From contig JAEZKK010000024.1 of NCBI GenBank assembly GCA_023415495.1, positions 1 to 64,000 of the forward strand: a stretch of DNA of 64,000 nucleotides, read 5' to 3'. The translations under genes and the position numbers were made by a program. This DNA comes from Bacteroidota bacterium (lineage in GTDB: Bacteria; Bacteroidota; Bacteroidia; Bacteroidales; P3). This document shows, in pieces, positions 54,462 through 62,775 of the stretch; the stretch's first letter is position 1; each line of letters starts with the position of its first letter. Under the pieces are notes generated by a model. The model was not told the DNA's origin, did no database searches, and worked only from the letters and a program-made list of their open reading frames with translations.

Positions 54462-55421
54462 ATGAGAAAAAGTATTAGTTTATTATTCTTATTAATTTCA
54501 ATGAGTTTTGGTGGATTTGCAAGTAGAATTACTTTGTTTGATACCGATACCATTGTGGCTGATATTTGCTATGGTGAGAAATATAACCTAAATGGGTTTA
54601 ATGAAGATTCTACAGGAGTATATATTAATCAAGACACTAGTATTCTTGGTCAAGATAGTATAACTATTTTAAATCTAACTGTTCACCCTACTTATTTGGA
54701 TACAATTTATGCTGATATTTGCTTTGGAGATACTTATAGTGAAAATGGATTTAATGAATCATTAGATGGATTATATGTAAAAAATGATACTACTATATTT
54801 GGTTGTGATAGTATTACTTTCCTTAATCTTTCTGTTCATAGACCTTATTCTGAAATTATTTATGATACTCTTTGCGTAGGTGAAGAATTATATGATTTTA
54901 GTATTGATAGCTCAGGAACTTATATAAGAATTTTACAAACTATGTATGGTTGTGATAGTATTTTAACCTATAATATCCATGCCAATCCCGTTTATCACGA
55001 TACAATTAAGGCGGATATTTATAAGGGTAATGTTTATAATTTGTATGGGTTTAGTGAGAAGGAGACTGGGGTTTATTCGAGGGAATTGAAAACTTATTTG
55101 GGTTGTGACAGTATTATTTACTTGGATTTGCAAGTCGATAATGTGTTGTTTCCTAACGTTGTTACTCCTAATGGGGATGGGATAAACGATGTGTTTACTC
55201 TTAATAATTTGGTTGAACAGGATACTTTTCCAGAGAATGAGCTTATTATTTTCAATCGTCAGGGCAAGATGATTTACCAGAAGAAGAATATAAAGGTTGA
55301 AAGTGATTTTTGGGATCCTCAGCAAACTAAGACTCCTAATGGAACTTATTTCTTCAGATTTATTGGTTCAAGACACGATAAGAAGATTGACAAGGTTGGT
55401 TCTATAGAGGTGCTTAGATAA
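54462..55421 (+). CDS. Secreted repeat protein with T9SS type B sorting domain
   Basis: A 319-residue secreted protein. After the signal peptide (MRKSISLLFLLISMSFGGFAS) come four imperfect repeats of about 45-48 residues, each of the form DTI-ADIC-GD-Y--NGF-ES-G-Y---D---G-CDSI--L-L-VH (for example around residues 29-73, 76-122, 124-170 and 175-221). The last ~90 residues are a CHU_C-type domain (FPNVVTPNGDGINDVFTLNNL ... IIFNRQGKMIYQ). It is probably a surface-attached protein; the repeats occur in other Bacteroidota proteins but have no known function. The next gene follows 8 bp later. Confidence 0.88.
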   Translation: MRKSISLLFLLISMSFGGFASRITLFDTDTIVADICYGEKYNLNGFNEDSTGVYINQDTSILGQDSITILNLTVHPTYLDTIYADICFGDTYSENGFNESLDGLYVKNDTTIFGCDSITFLNLSVHRPYSEIIYDTLCVGEELYDFSIDSSGTYIRILQTMYGCDSILTYNIHANPVYHDTIKADIYKGNVYNLYGFSEKETGVYSRELKTYLGCDSIIYLDLQVDNVLFPNVVTPNGDGINDVFTLNNLVEQDTFPENELIIFNRQGKMIYQKKNIKVESDFWDPQQTKTPNGTYFFRFIGSRHDKKIDKVGSIEVLR

Positions 55422-55429
55422 TTTAGCTT

Positions 55430-58312
55430 ATGAACAAGGATTCTTTTCTCTATTGTGTTGCTAAAGATATTGTCAAGAATTATAATAATGATTTTTCTAA
55501 ACTCAATATTATCTTTCCTAATAAAAGAGCTATAACCTTTTTTAATGAGGCTATTTACGAGTTAATCAATAAGCCTTTCCTCTCTCCTAACTATTATACT
55601 ATTACCGATTTCCTTTCAAAGAATTCTTCTCTTGTTATTGGAGATGACCTTAGCTTAGTTTATGAGCTTTATAGGGTTTATTCTGAGGTTTTTATTTCTA
55701 AGAATAAGGTTGAAAATGGGACTTATGAGGTTGAAAGCTTTGATTCTTTCTTCATTTGGGGTAAGATGCTTTTAAGCGATTTTGATGATATTGATAAGAA
55801 CCTTGCCGACCCAAAGTCTATTTTTCGTAATATCGAGGATTTCAAGACTATTGATGATATGTTTGACTTCTTGACTGATGAGCAAAAAAAGGTTTTAGAG
55901 AAATTTTTCTCAAGCTTTAGAGATGAAAACAAAACCGAGTTAGGAAAGAGATTCTCTAAGATTTGGAATTCTTTGAACGAGATTTACCATAAGTATAACA
56001 CCCAACTGATAGATAAGGGTATTGGCTATTCTGGTATGATTTATCGACATTTAGCTAATAATATACAAGAGGTTTTATCGGAAGATGAAAATGAGTATGC
56101 TATTATTGGGTTTAATGTTTTAAATGAGGCTGAGAAAAGGATATTCTTTGAGCTAAAGACCAAGCCAGGCACAAGGTTCTATTGGGATTATGATTTGTAT
56201 TATAAGGATGATATTAAGCAAGAAGCTGGCTTGTTTATAAGGCAAAACCTTAAGGATTATCCTATGGATAGCTCTTTTGAGGTTGAAGATAAGAATATTG
56301 AGAGTAGAAAGCAAGATATTGAAATAGTTAATTCTTCGGGTGAGAGTGCCCAGATTAATTATTTAAGCAATTTCTTTAAAAAGATAGAGCAAGATAAGGA
56401 TTTAAAACAAAATGAGATTGCAATTATTCTTGGAAACGAGTCTTTATTGCAAAGTGTTTTAAATGCCTTACCTCAAACAATTGCCTCAACGCCTACTAAA
56501 GTAAATATTACTATGGGTTATGAGTTTACCTCTACTCCACTTTTCTCTTTGATCAATTCTTATATCGAATACCAAAGTTCTCTATTATCTTCTAAGACTT
56601 GTAATTTAATCAACTTGCTCCCATTTCTTGAGAATGCTTATTGGAATAAAAGAGATTTAGATAAGGTTATTTCTCCTTTGAAGAAAAACAGATTAACCTT
56701 TGTTGAGGATATTAGTGTTTTCGGGTTTGGAGATATCTTGGATGCTAAGCTTAAGCCTTTAGATTTAATCGATGCTGTGGATAATATTTTGCTTGAGGTT
56801 GCTAAGGATAATTCGGAAATAAACTATAATCACAACTCTATTAACAATGTACTATTTGAGATTATTTATAGAATTTCCACAAGTATAAATAGGCTTAGAG
56901 ATACTATTTTAAAGGATGATATAAACATAGATATAAACTTGTTTCACAAAATATTAATGGTTGAGCTTAACTCTATATCTATACCTTTTGAGGGAGACCC
57001 TTTCGATGGTGTTCAGATTATGGGTTTATTGGAAACAAGAACACTCGATTTCAAGTATGTAATCTTCCTTTCCTGCAACGATGATTTAATTCCAAGAGTA
57101 TCAAATGAGAGCTCTTTTATACCTCATAATATTCGATTTGCTTATAATCTAAATACTATTAATAAGAAGATTTCTTTGTTTGCTTATTATTTCTATAGGC
57201 TTTTGCATAGAAGCAAGTATATAACTTTTGTATATAATTCCTCAAACACTGTAAGCAGCAAGAAAGAGATTTCTAGATTCTTAAATCAGATTATTATTGA
57301 GTTTAAAACCCATAATGCTTTGATTGATAACAAGAATATTATTTATAATGCTTTGAGTTCAAAGATTGAGCCTGAGGAAAATAATATTATTGAGGTTATT
57401 AAACAGGAATCACATATTGAAAGAATTAAAAACAAAGAATTTCTTTCGGCTTCTTTTCTAAATGAATATTTGGATTGTCCTCTAAGGTTCTATTTCTCTA
57501 AGATTGCAGACATCAATCCTTTTGAACCTTATGATCAGAATATTAACCCAATGGATTTTGGGAATATATTTCATAAGAGTGCAATGAATATTTATAATGA
57601 GATTACCCAAGGGAAAAGGATAATTATAAACAAAGACGAGATAGATAGAGTTTTAAAAGATAAAAGATTAATTGATGGAATTGTTAGAGAAGCTTTTAGA
57701 AGCGATTTTCTTAAGTCAGATGATAAGAATATCAATATTAAACAGATTCATAATATAAATATTGAGGTTATTAAACAGTATATTATCAATCTTTTGGAAT
57801 ATGACAAACAAAATACTCCTTTTGAGATAATTGCTATGGAGGAAACTTTTAGGTTTGATTTTAAGGGTTTGAGGTTTGGAGGTATTATCGATAGGATTGA
57901 TTATAAGGATGGGAATTATAAGATAATTGACTATAAGACTGGAAGTCCTGAAAAAGGCAAGGTTGAGGGTATTGAGGATTTGTTTTTTATTGATGGTGAG
58001 GATTGTCCTAAGAGGCTTAAGAATAGGTTTCAAATTCATTTCTACTCTTGGCTCTTTTTTAATGATATGGAGTCTCAAAAGAAATATGGTATTAACAATT
58101 TGACTAATATTAGCTCAGAGCTAAGACACATTATTCAGCTTAATAATGAAAACAAAGAGGTTTTCGAGTATAATATTGACCACAATCAAAGGTTTGCAGA
58201 CCAAATGAGTTTATTGATTGATGAGATTCAAAACAACTTAAATCAAAACTACTCAAGAAGAAAATCCGAGAAAAACTGCATCTATTGCAATTATCAACAC
58301 TATTGCTATTAA
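55430..58312 (+). CDS. AddB-like PD-(D/E)XK nuclease/helicase-type protein
   Basis: A 960-residue protein with the layout of AddB, the exonuclease partner of AddA in double-strand break repair. The helicase half has degenerate motifs (NIIFPNKRAITFFNEAI; no clear Walker A), as in AddB proteins that have lost ATPase activity. The nuclease domain is at about 800-960: GIIDRIDYKDGNYKIIDYKTGSP gives the D-x-K type residues. Cysteines in YLDCPLRFYF and in CIYCNYQHYC near the end would bind the [4Fe-4S] cluster. The large subunit (AddA) is not next to it: glyA follows. Confidence 0.85.
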   Translation: MNKDSFLYCVAKDIVKNYNNDFSKLNIIFPNKRAITFFNEAIYELINKPFLSPNYYTITDFLSKNSSLVIGDDLSLVYELYRVYSEVFISKNKVENGTYEVESFDSFFIWGKMLLSDFDDIDKNLADPKSIFRNIEDFKTIDDMFDFLTDEQKKVLEKFFSSFRDENKTELGKRFSKIWNSLNEIYHKYNTQLIDKGIGYSGMIYRHLANNIQEVLSEDENEYAIIGFNVLNEAEKRIFFELKTKPGTRFYWDYDLYYKDDIKQEAGLFIRQNLKDYPMDSSFEVEDKNIESRKQDIEIVNSSGESAQINYLSNFFKKIEQDKDLKQNEIAIILGNESLLQSVLNALPQTIASTPTKVNITMGYEFTSTPLFSLINSYIEYQSSLLSSKTCNLINLLPFLENAYWNKRDLDKVISPLKKNRLTFVEDISVFGFGDILDAKLKPLDLIDAVDNILLEVAKDNSEINYNHNSINNVLFEIIYRISTSINRLRDTILKDDINIDINLFHKILMVELNSISIPFEGDPFDGVQIMGLLETRTLDFKYVIFLSCNDDLIPRVSNESSFIPHNIRFAYNLNTINKKISLFAYYFYRLLHRSKYITFVYNSSNTVSSKKEISRFLNQIIIEFKTHNALIDNKNIIYNALSSKIEPEENNIIEVIKQESHIERIKNKEFLSASFLNEYLDCPLRFYFSKIADINPFEPYDQNINPMDFGNIFHKSAMNIYNEITQGKRIIINKDEIDRVLKDKRLIDGIVREAFRSDFLKSDDKNINIKQIHNINIEVIKQYIINLLEYDKQNTPFEIIAMEETFRFDFKGLRFGGIIDRIDYKDGNYKIIDYKTGSPEKGKVEGIEDLFFIDGEDCPKRLKNRFQIHFYSWLFFNDMESQKKYGINNLTNISSELRHIIQLNNENKEVFEYNIDHNQRFADQMSLLIDEIQNNLNQNYSRRKSEKNCIYCNYQHYCY

Positions 58313-58391
58313 TTTTCTCTATTAACAGCTATTCTGATTTATAAGATTCCAATTTTATCCAATAAAACTATTTAATTCAGAAATAAAGTCT

Positions 58392-58399
58392 TAACTTTG
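58392..58399 (+). promoter_or_regulatory. -7 box of glyA
   Basis: TAACTTTG lies 44 bp before the ATG at 58444. Confidence 0.5.
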
Positions 58400-58443
58400 C
58401 AAATTGAATATTTGTTATAAATAGTAATAAAAAGAATTTTAAA

Positions 58444-59724
58444 ATGACTAAAGACACTCAAATCTTTGACCTTATTGCTAAGGAAAAAGAAAGACAAATG
58501 CATGGCATTGAGTTAATAGCTTCTGAAAACTTTGTATCAGAGCAAGTAATGGAAGCAATGGGTTCTGTATTGACAAATAAATATGCAGAAGGATACCCAG
58601 GAAAAAGATACTATGGTGGTTGCCAAATTGTTGACCAAACAGAACAATTAGCTATTGACAGAGCTTGCAAATTATTTGGAGCAGAATATGCAAACGTTCA
58701 GCCTCACTCTGGAGCTCAAGCTAATATGGCTGTATTCTTAGCATGTTTGAATGTTGGAGATACATTTATGGGCTTAGACCTTAACCATGGTGGACACCTT
58801 ACTCATGGTTCACCTGTAAACGCATCTGGTATTAATTACAAACCTGTAGCATACGGAGTTGAAGAAGAAACAGGTGTAATTGATTACGACAAGATGGAAA
58901 AGGTTGCTCTTGAGCATAAACCAAAGCTAATTGTTGGAGGAGCTTCTGCATATTCAAGAGATTGGGACTGGAAGAGAATGAGAGAAATTGCAGATAAGAT
59001 TGGTGCGATACTTATGGGAGATATTTCTCATCCAGCAGGATTAATCGCTAAGGGAGAATTAAACAATGCAGTAGAGTATTGTCATATCTGTACAACTACA
59101 ACACATAAAACTCTTCGTGGACCAAGAGGAGGTTTAATTCTTGTAGGAAAAGATTTTCCAAATCCTTGGGGTAAGAAAACTCCTAAAGGTGAGATTAGAA
59201 TGATGTCAGCTCTTTTAGACTCAGCAGTATTCCCAGGAATCCAAGGAGGACCACTTGAACACGTTATTGCTGCAAAGGCAGTTGCATTTGGTGAAGCACT
59301 TACTCCTGAGTATGGAGAATATATTAAGCAAGTAATGAAAAATGCTAATGCACTTGCTAATGCAATGGTTAAGAGAGGTTATAAAGTTATTTCAAACGGA
59401 ACATCAAACCATTTAATGTTGATTGACCTTAGAGCAAAATTCCCAGAACTAACTGGTAAGGTAGCTGAAAACACTTTAGTAAAAGCTGATATCACTATCA
59501 ATAAAAATATGGTGCCATTCGATTCTCGTTCACCATTCCAAACTTCAGGAATCCGTTTAGGAACTGCAGCAATCACAACTCGCGGAGTTAAGGAAAACGA
59601 AATGGAAGCTATTGCAGAAATGATAGACAGTATATTATCTGACGTAAATAACGAAGTAAACATTATTAAGGTAAGAAAACAAGTTAATGAAATGATGAGC
59701 AATCGCCCATTATTTGCTTGGTAA
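58444..59724 (+). CDS. glyA: Serine hydroxymethyltransferase
   Basis: The PLP enzyme that converts serine and tetrahydrofolate to glycine and methylene-THF, the one-carbon donor used by ThyA and purine synthesis. The 426 residues match the family. Motifs are GIELIASENFVSEQVMEAMGSVLTNKYAEGYPGKRYYGGC and the PLP lysine in TTTTHKTLRGPRGG. It is a single-gene unit with its own promoter and terminator. Codon choice looks more biased than in its neighbours, as expected for a highly expressed gene; that is an impression, not a calculation. Confidence 0.97.
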   Translation: MTKDTQIFDLIAKEKERQMHGIELIASENFVSEQVMEAMGSVLTNKYAEGYPGKRYYGGCQIVDQTEQLAIDRACKLFGAEYANVQPHSGAQANMAVFLACLNVGDTFMGLDLNHGGHLTHGSPVNASGINYKPVAYGVEEETGVIDYDKMEKVALEHKPKLIVGGASAYSRDWDWKRMREIADKIGAILMGDISHPAGLIAKGELNNAVEYCHICTTTTHKTLRGPRGGLILVGKDFPNPWGKKTPKGEIRMMSALLDSAVFPGIQGGPLEHVIAAKAVAFGEALTPEYGEYIKQVMKNANALANAMVKRGYKVISNGTSNHLMLIDLRAKFPELTGKVAENTLVKADITINKNMVPFDSRSPFQTSGIRLGTAAITTRGVKENEMEAIAEMIDSILSDVNNEVNIIKVRKQVNEMMSNRPLFAW

Positions 59725-59745
59725 ACACTACTAATCTTATAATAT

Positions 59746-59779
59746 AAAGGTCATCTATTCGTTTTAGGTGACCTTTTTT
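59746..59779 (+). terminator. Rho-independent terminator of glyA
   Basis: AAAGGTCA (59746-59753) pairs with TGACCTTT (59769-59776), extended by weaker pairs, and is followed by a T run. Confidence 0.85.
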
Positions 59780-59865
59780 GATTTAATTAAATAATTAAAC
59801 TACAAATCATTATCTTGATTAATTGTATTATAATATATTTTTCTTGGAAATAATTTATTATTTTC

Positions 59866-59896
59866 TTGGTTTTTATTGATTTGTATTGTACTTTTG
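59866..59896 (+). promoter_or_regulatory. Promoter of the Gly/His-rich lipoprotein gene
   Basis: TTG (59866-59868), 20 bp, TACTTTTG (59889-59896): a good consensus, 27 bp before the ATG. Confidence 0.65.
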
Positions 59897-59923
59897 CCAA
59901 AGTATAAATAAAAAACATTTAGT

Positions 59924-60259
59924 ATGAAAAAAATCGTATTCTCTTTAGTTTTATTAGCAGGAGCTATTCTTGCAATAAGTTCTTGTCAAGAAATATTTGA
60001 CGAAGAAGAAAATTCAATATTGAAAAACTTCACAACAGAATCCTGCACAAGTACTTGTACTGAAACAGGCTCACAAACCTGCACAGGTCTTGGAAACGGA
60101 CAAGGTTATGGACATCATTATGGTAATAATTTCGGAAGTGAAACAGGTACTTGTACTCAAACTGAGACTGGCACTTGTACTCCAACTCAAAATGGTGGTG
60201 GACATCAAGGTGGTAATGGTAATAATGGTGGAGGAGGTCATCACGGAGGCAACCACTAA
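59924..60259 (+). CDS. Gly/His/Cys-rich lipoprotein
   Basis: A 111-residue predicted lipoprotein. The lipobox AISSC places the acylated residue at Cys21; the acidic stretch after it (CQEIFDEEEN) could act as a surface-export signal of Bacteroidota lipoproteins. The mature part has repeated Cys-Thr units (CTSTCTETGSQTCTG, GTCTQTETGTCTPTQ) with five to six Cys and a tail of Gly, Asn and seven or eight His (GHHYGNNFG, GGGHHGGNH). This suggests metal binding, unproven. No homologous family was recognised. It is a single-gene unit with a good promoter and terminator. Confidence 0.8.
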   Translation: MKKIVFSLVLLAGAILAISSCQEIFDEEENSILKNFTTESCTSTCTETGSQTCTGLGNGQGYGHHYGNNFGSETGTCTQTETGTCTPTQNGGGHQGGNGNNGGGGHHGGNH

Positions 60260-60277
60260 TTAATAACTGAAAAAACT

Positions 60278-60316
60278 AAAAAAGCTTATTCATTAACTTG
60301 AGTAGGCTTTTTTTTA
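60278..60316. terminator. Bidirectional terminator
   Basis: A stem of AAAAAGCTTATTC with GAGTAGGCTTTTT (two G-U pairs on the plus strand) is flanked by A and T runs. It ends the lipoprotein gene and, on the other strand, the GNAT-radical SAM operon. Confidence 0.8.
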
Positions 60317-61435
60317 TATTTCCAAACTATATAGTCTGTAAGTTTTCAGTAATTCTTTGGATACTTTTTTTATTATACTATTCATATTCCCATTGTTTTC
60401 AAGTACATAACATGCCTCGTATTCGTAAATACCATGCTTATTCAATACTTCTTTCATCTTCATATATAATAATAAGTCTACTCCTATTCCTTTATATTCT
60501 TCTAATACTCCTAATATCATTATTCTTGATGTTTTTATCCTACGTTTATACCATAGTAATTTGAATAATCCTAAAGGGAATAATTTGCCATTCTTGCAAT
60601 GTTTTATAGCTTGATTTATATTTGGTACTGAAATCATATACCCTATAATATCATTGCCAATCTCAGCAATTAATGCCATATCCAAAGGAGTAATCATTTT
60701 TAAGTCTTTTGCCATATAATTAAACTCTTCCTCGTTCAATGGCATAAATCCCCAATTATATTTATTACTTTTATTGTAAACCACTCTTAGCTTTGATATA
60801 TCCTTATGAAATGTCTTTTTTGATAGGGACCTTATTCTTATATCTTTTTCTTCTAATTTCTCACTTCTTTGTTCTAAGATATTTGAATATTTCTCTGATA
60901 GAATATCTCCATTTATTGAATATGAATAAAGGTCAATCTCCTTTTCAAAGCCATAGCTTAGGGCAAGTGCATTATAGTATTCAAAATTATATGGCATTTG
61001 TACTGATGGTGGTAAATCGAATCCAAAGTTAAGAAAACCACAAATCTCGTTTGTTGTTAGGCTTGTAGGTCCAATCACTTTGTTTAATCCTTTTTCTTTC
61101 AACCATGTTTTACATGTATCAAAAAGAAAATTGCTAACATTTACATCATTAATTGAATCAAAGAAACCAAAGAATCCAGTATTATCTTTATAAGTATCCA
61201 AATGAGTTTTATTGTAAATAGCAGCAATTCTACCCACTACCCTATTATTATCTAATGCTATAAATAGAGCTATTTGAGAATGATTTAAGAAAGGGTTCTT
61301 TGTGCTTAGTGTTTCTTTTACTGAGATATTTAAAGAAGGCACGTAATTAGAATCATTTTTATATAGTAAGTGAGGAAAGCTTATAAACTTATTTAATTGA
61401 GCCTTTGTCCTAACTTCCTGAATTTCTATTTTCAT
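60314..61435 (-). CDS. GNAT-superfamily N-acyltransferase-like protein
   Basis: A 373-residue protein of the YghO-like GNAT group. An N-terminal domain (KFISFPHLLYKNDSNYVPSLN) and a C-terminal acetyltransferase half are seen; the acyl-CoA loop region is RIMILGVLEEYKGIGVDLLLYMKM. It starts 2 bp after the end of the upstream radical SAM gene, so all three genes of this operon are co-transcribed. The substrate is unknown; such proteins are often found in lipid or polysaccharide modification clusters. Confidence 0.75.
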   Translation of the reverse strand: MKIEIQEVRTKAQLNKFISFPHLLYKNDSNYVPSLNISVKETLSTKNPFLNHSQIALFIALDNNRVVGRIAAIYNKTHLDTYKDNTGFFGFFDSINDVNVSNFLFDTCKTWLKEKGLNKVIGPTSLTTNEICGFLNFGFDLPPSVQMPYNFEYYNALALSYGFEKEIDLYSYSINGDILSEKYSNILEQRSEKLEEKDIRIRSLSKKTFHKDISKLRVVYNKSNKYNWGFMPLNEEEFNYMAKDLKMITPLDMALIAEIGNDIIGYMISVPNINQAIKHCKNGKLFPLGLFKLLWYKRRIKTSRIMILGVLEEYKGIGVDLLLYMKMKEVLNKHGIYEYEACYVLENNGNMNSIIKKVSKELLKTYRLYSLEI

Positions 61436-61437
61436 TA

Positions 61438-62760
61438 TTATAAAATATTTGGAGCATCACCCTGATTAATAAATCGCTTATAGACTAAATTGCTGAAAAA
61501 TAAAAATAAGTATGTAAAAGGTCTTTTAAGTACCCCTTTATTGATAATTGTACGCAAGATTATATTCTTATAAGTATATACCTCTTTATATAGCTTTATA
61601 TAGGAGTCTTCAAGCTCTATTGGAGAGAAATTTTGGGGAGAGAATACGCAGTTTGTAGCTGTGTAAAGTGTGTAATCCTCGTGAAGCAATCTATTCTTTT
61701 CTTTCATCTCTTTATAGAAATCTGTTCCAGGAAGAGGAGTAAGTACATAGAATTTTGGTGCTGGTATTTTGTTTTTAATAATAAATTTTGCAGTTTTAAT
61801 TAAAGACTCTTGTGTATCCCCATCAGTTCCAATAATCATTTCAGTAGCAGGGGCAATACCATAACTTTGTATTTTATTTAATAAAGAAGAAGTTTCGTTT
61901 ACCTTTACCCAAGATTTATTCAAAGAATCAAGTCCACTTTGAGAAATACTTTCTATTCCTAAGCTAAGAATATTACATCCTGAATCGGCAACAGTCCTAA
62001 GCAACTCTTCATTCTTAGCTATTAATAATGTGCATTGGCTTGCCCAAGTCATCTTAAGCGGTTTAATTTTTTTTGCAAGCTCCATAAGATAAGAAGGATT
62101 AGAAGCAATATTATCATCAATAAGGAAGAACCGATTAAACCCAAGCGACTTAATATGTAGAATATCTCTCATTACTTCATCAATAGGGCGAAACATATAT
62201 CTACCCTTATAAATACAATTGATTGAACAATAACTGCAAGTATGAGGGCAACCTCTCCCAGCCTGAACAGGAAGCATATACCCTATTTTCTTCTTCAATA
62301 ACAAATCATAGCGAGGAAGTAATAAATTATCAAGACTCTCTAATTGGTTATCGTAAATAGGCTTTAATTCATTTTTTTCAAAATCATTTAAAAGCATTGG
62401 CAAAGAAATCTCACCATCACCAATAACTACACTATCACAATACTCCTTTACAAAATCAGGTAAAATAGAAACCATATAACCACCCATAAATACCTTCTTC
62501 CCTCTTTTACGAAATTCTTTTGCAATATCTATAGCTCTAAATACTGCATGCCCCATAGCCCCAATACCTACAATATCACAATCAGAATTAAAATCAATAT
62601 CATCAACAACTTCAATCAATATCTCAACATCCCAATGCTTTGGAACATAAGAAGCTAAAAGAGGTAAACCAAGACCAGGTAAATAAATCTGTTTTTGCTT
62701 ACAGGGAATCCCTGTCTTAGAACCATATTGTGTAGGTTGAATTAATAATAGTTTTGGCAT
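61438..62760 (-). CDS. B12-binding-domain radical SAM protein
   Basis: A 440-residue protein. Residues 1-145 are a Rossmann-type cobalamin-binding domain (MPKLLLIQPTQYGS ... DIVGIGAMGHAVFRAIDIA) without a DxHxxG motif, as usual in BchE-like proteins. The radical SAM core has CPHTCSYC (the three cluster Cys), followed by IYKGRYMFRPIDEVMRDI. It likely does a methylation or ring chemistry on an unreactive carbon. A C-terminal hydrophobic/basic tail (LKRPFTYLFLFFSNLVYKRF) suggests membrane association. It overlaps nothing and is 15 bp after the next upstream gene. Substrate unknown. Confidence 0.87.
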   Translation of the reverse strand: MPKLLLIQPTQYGSKTGIPCKQKQIYLPGLGLPLLASYVPKHWDVEILIEVVDDIDFNSDCDIVGIGAMGHAVFRAIDIAKEFRKRGKKVFMGGYMVSILPDFVKEYCDSVVIGDGEISLPMLLNDFEKNELKPIYDNQLESLDNLLLPRYDLLLKKKIGYMLPVQAGRGCPHTCSYCSINCIYKGRYMFRPIDEVMRDILHIKSLGFNRFFLIDDNIASNPSYLMELAKKIKPLKMTWASQCTLLIAKNEELLRTVADSGCNILSLGIESISQSGLDSLNKSWVKVNETSSLLNKIQSYGIAPATEMIIGTDGDTQESLIKTAKFIIKNKIPAPKFYVLTPLPGTDFYKEMKEKNRLLHEDYTLYTATNCVFSPQNFSPIELEDSYIKLYKEVYTYKNIILRTIINKGVLKRPFTYLFLFFSNLVYKRFINQGDAPNIL

Positions 62761-62775
62761 AATAGAAATAATTAT

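Noticed and set aside
60298..60564. An 88-codon plus-strand frame opposite the GNAT-like gene
   Set aside because: It is a hydrophobic shadow of the well-supported minus-strand gene.
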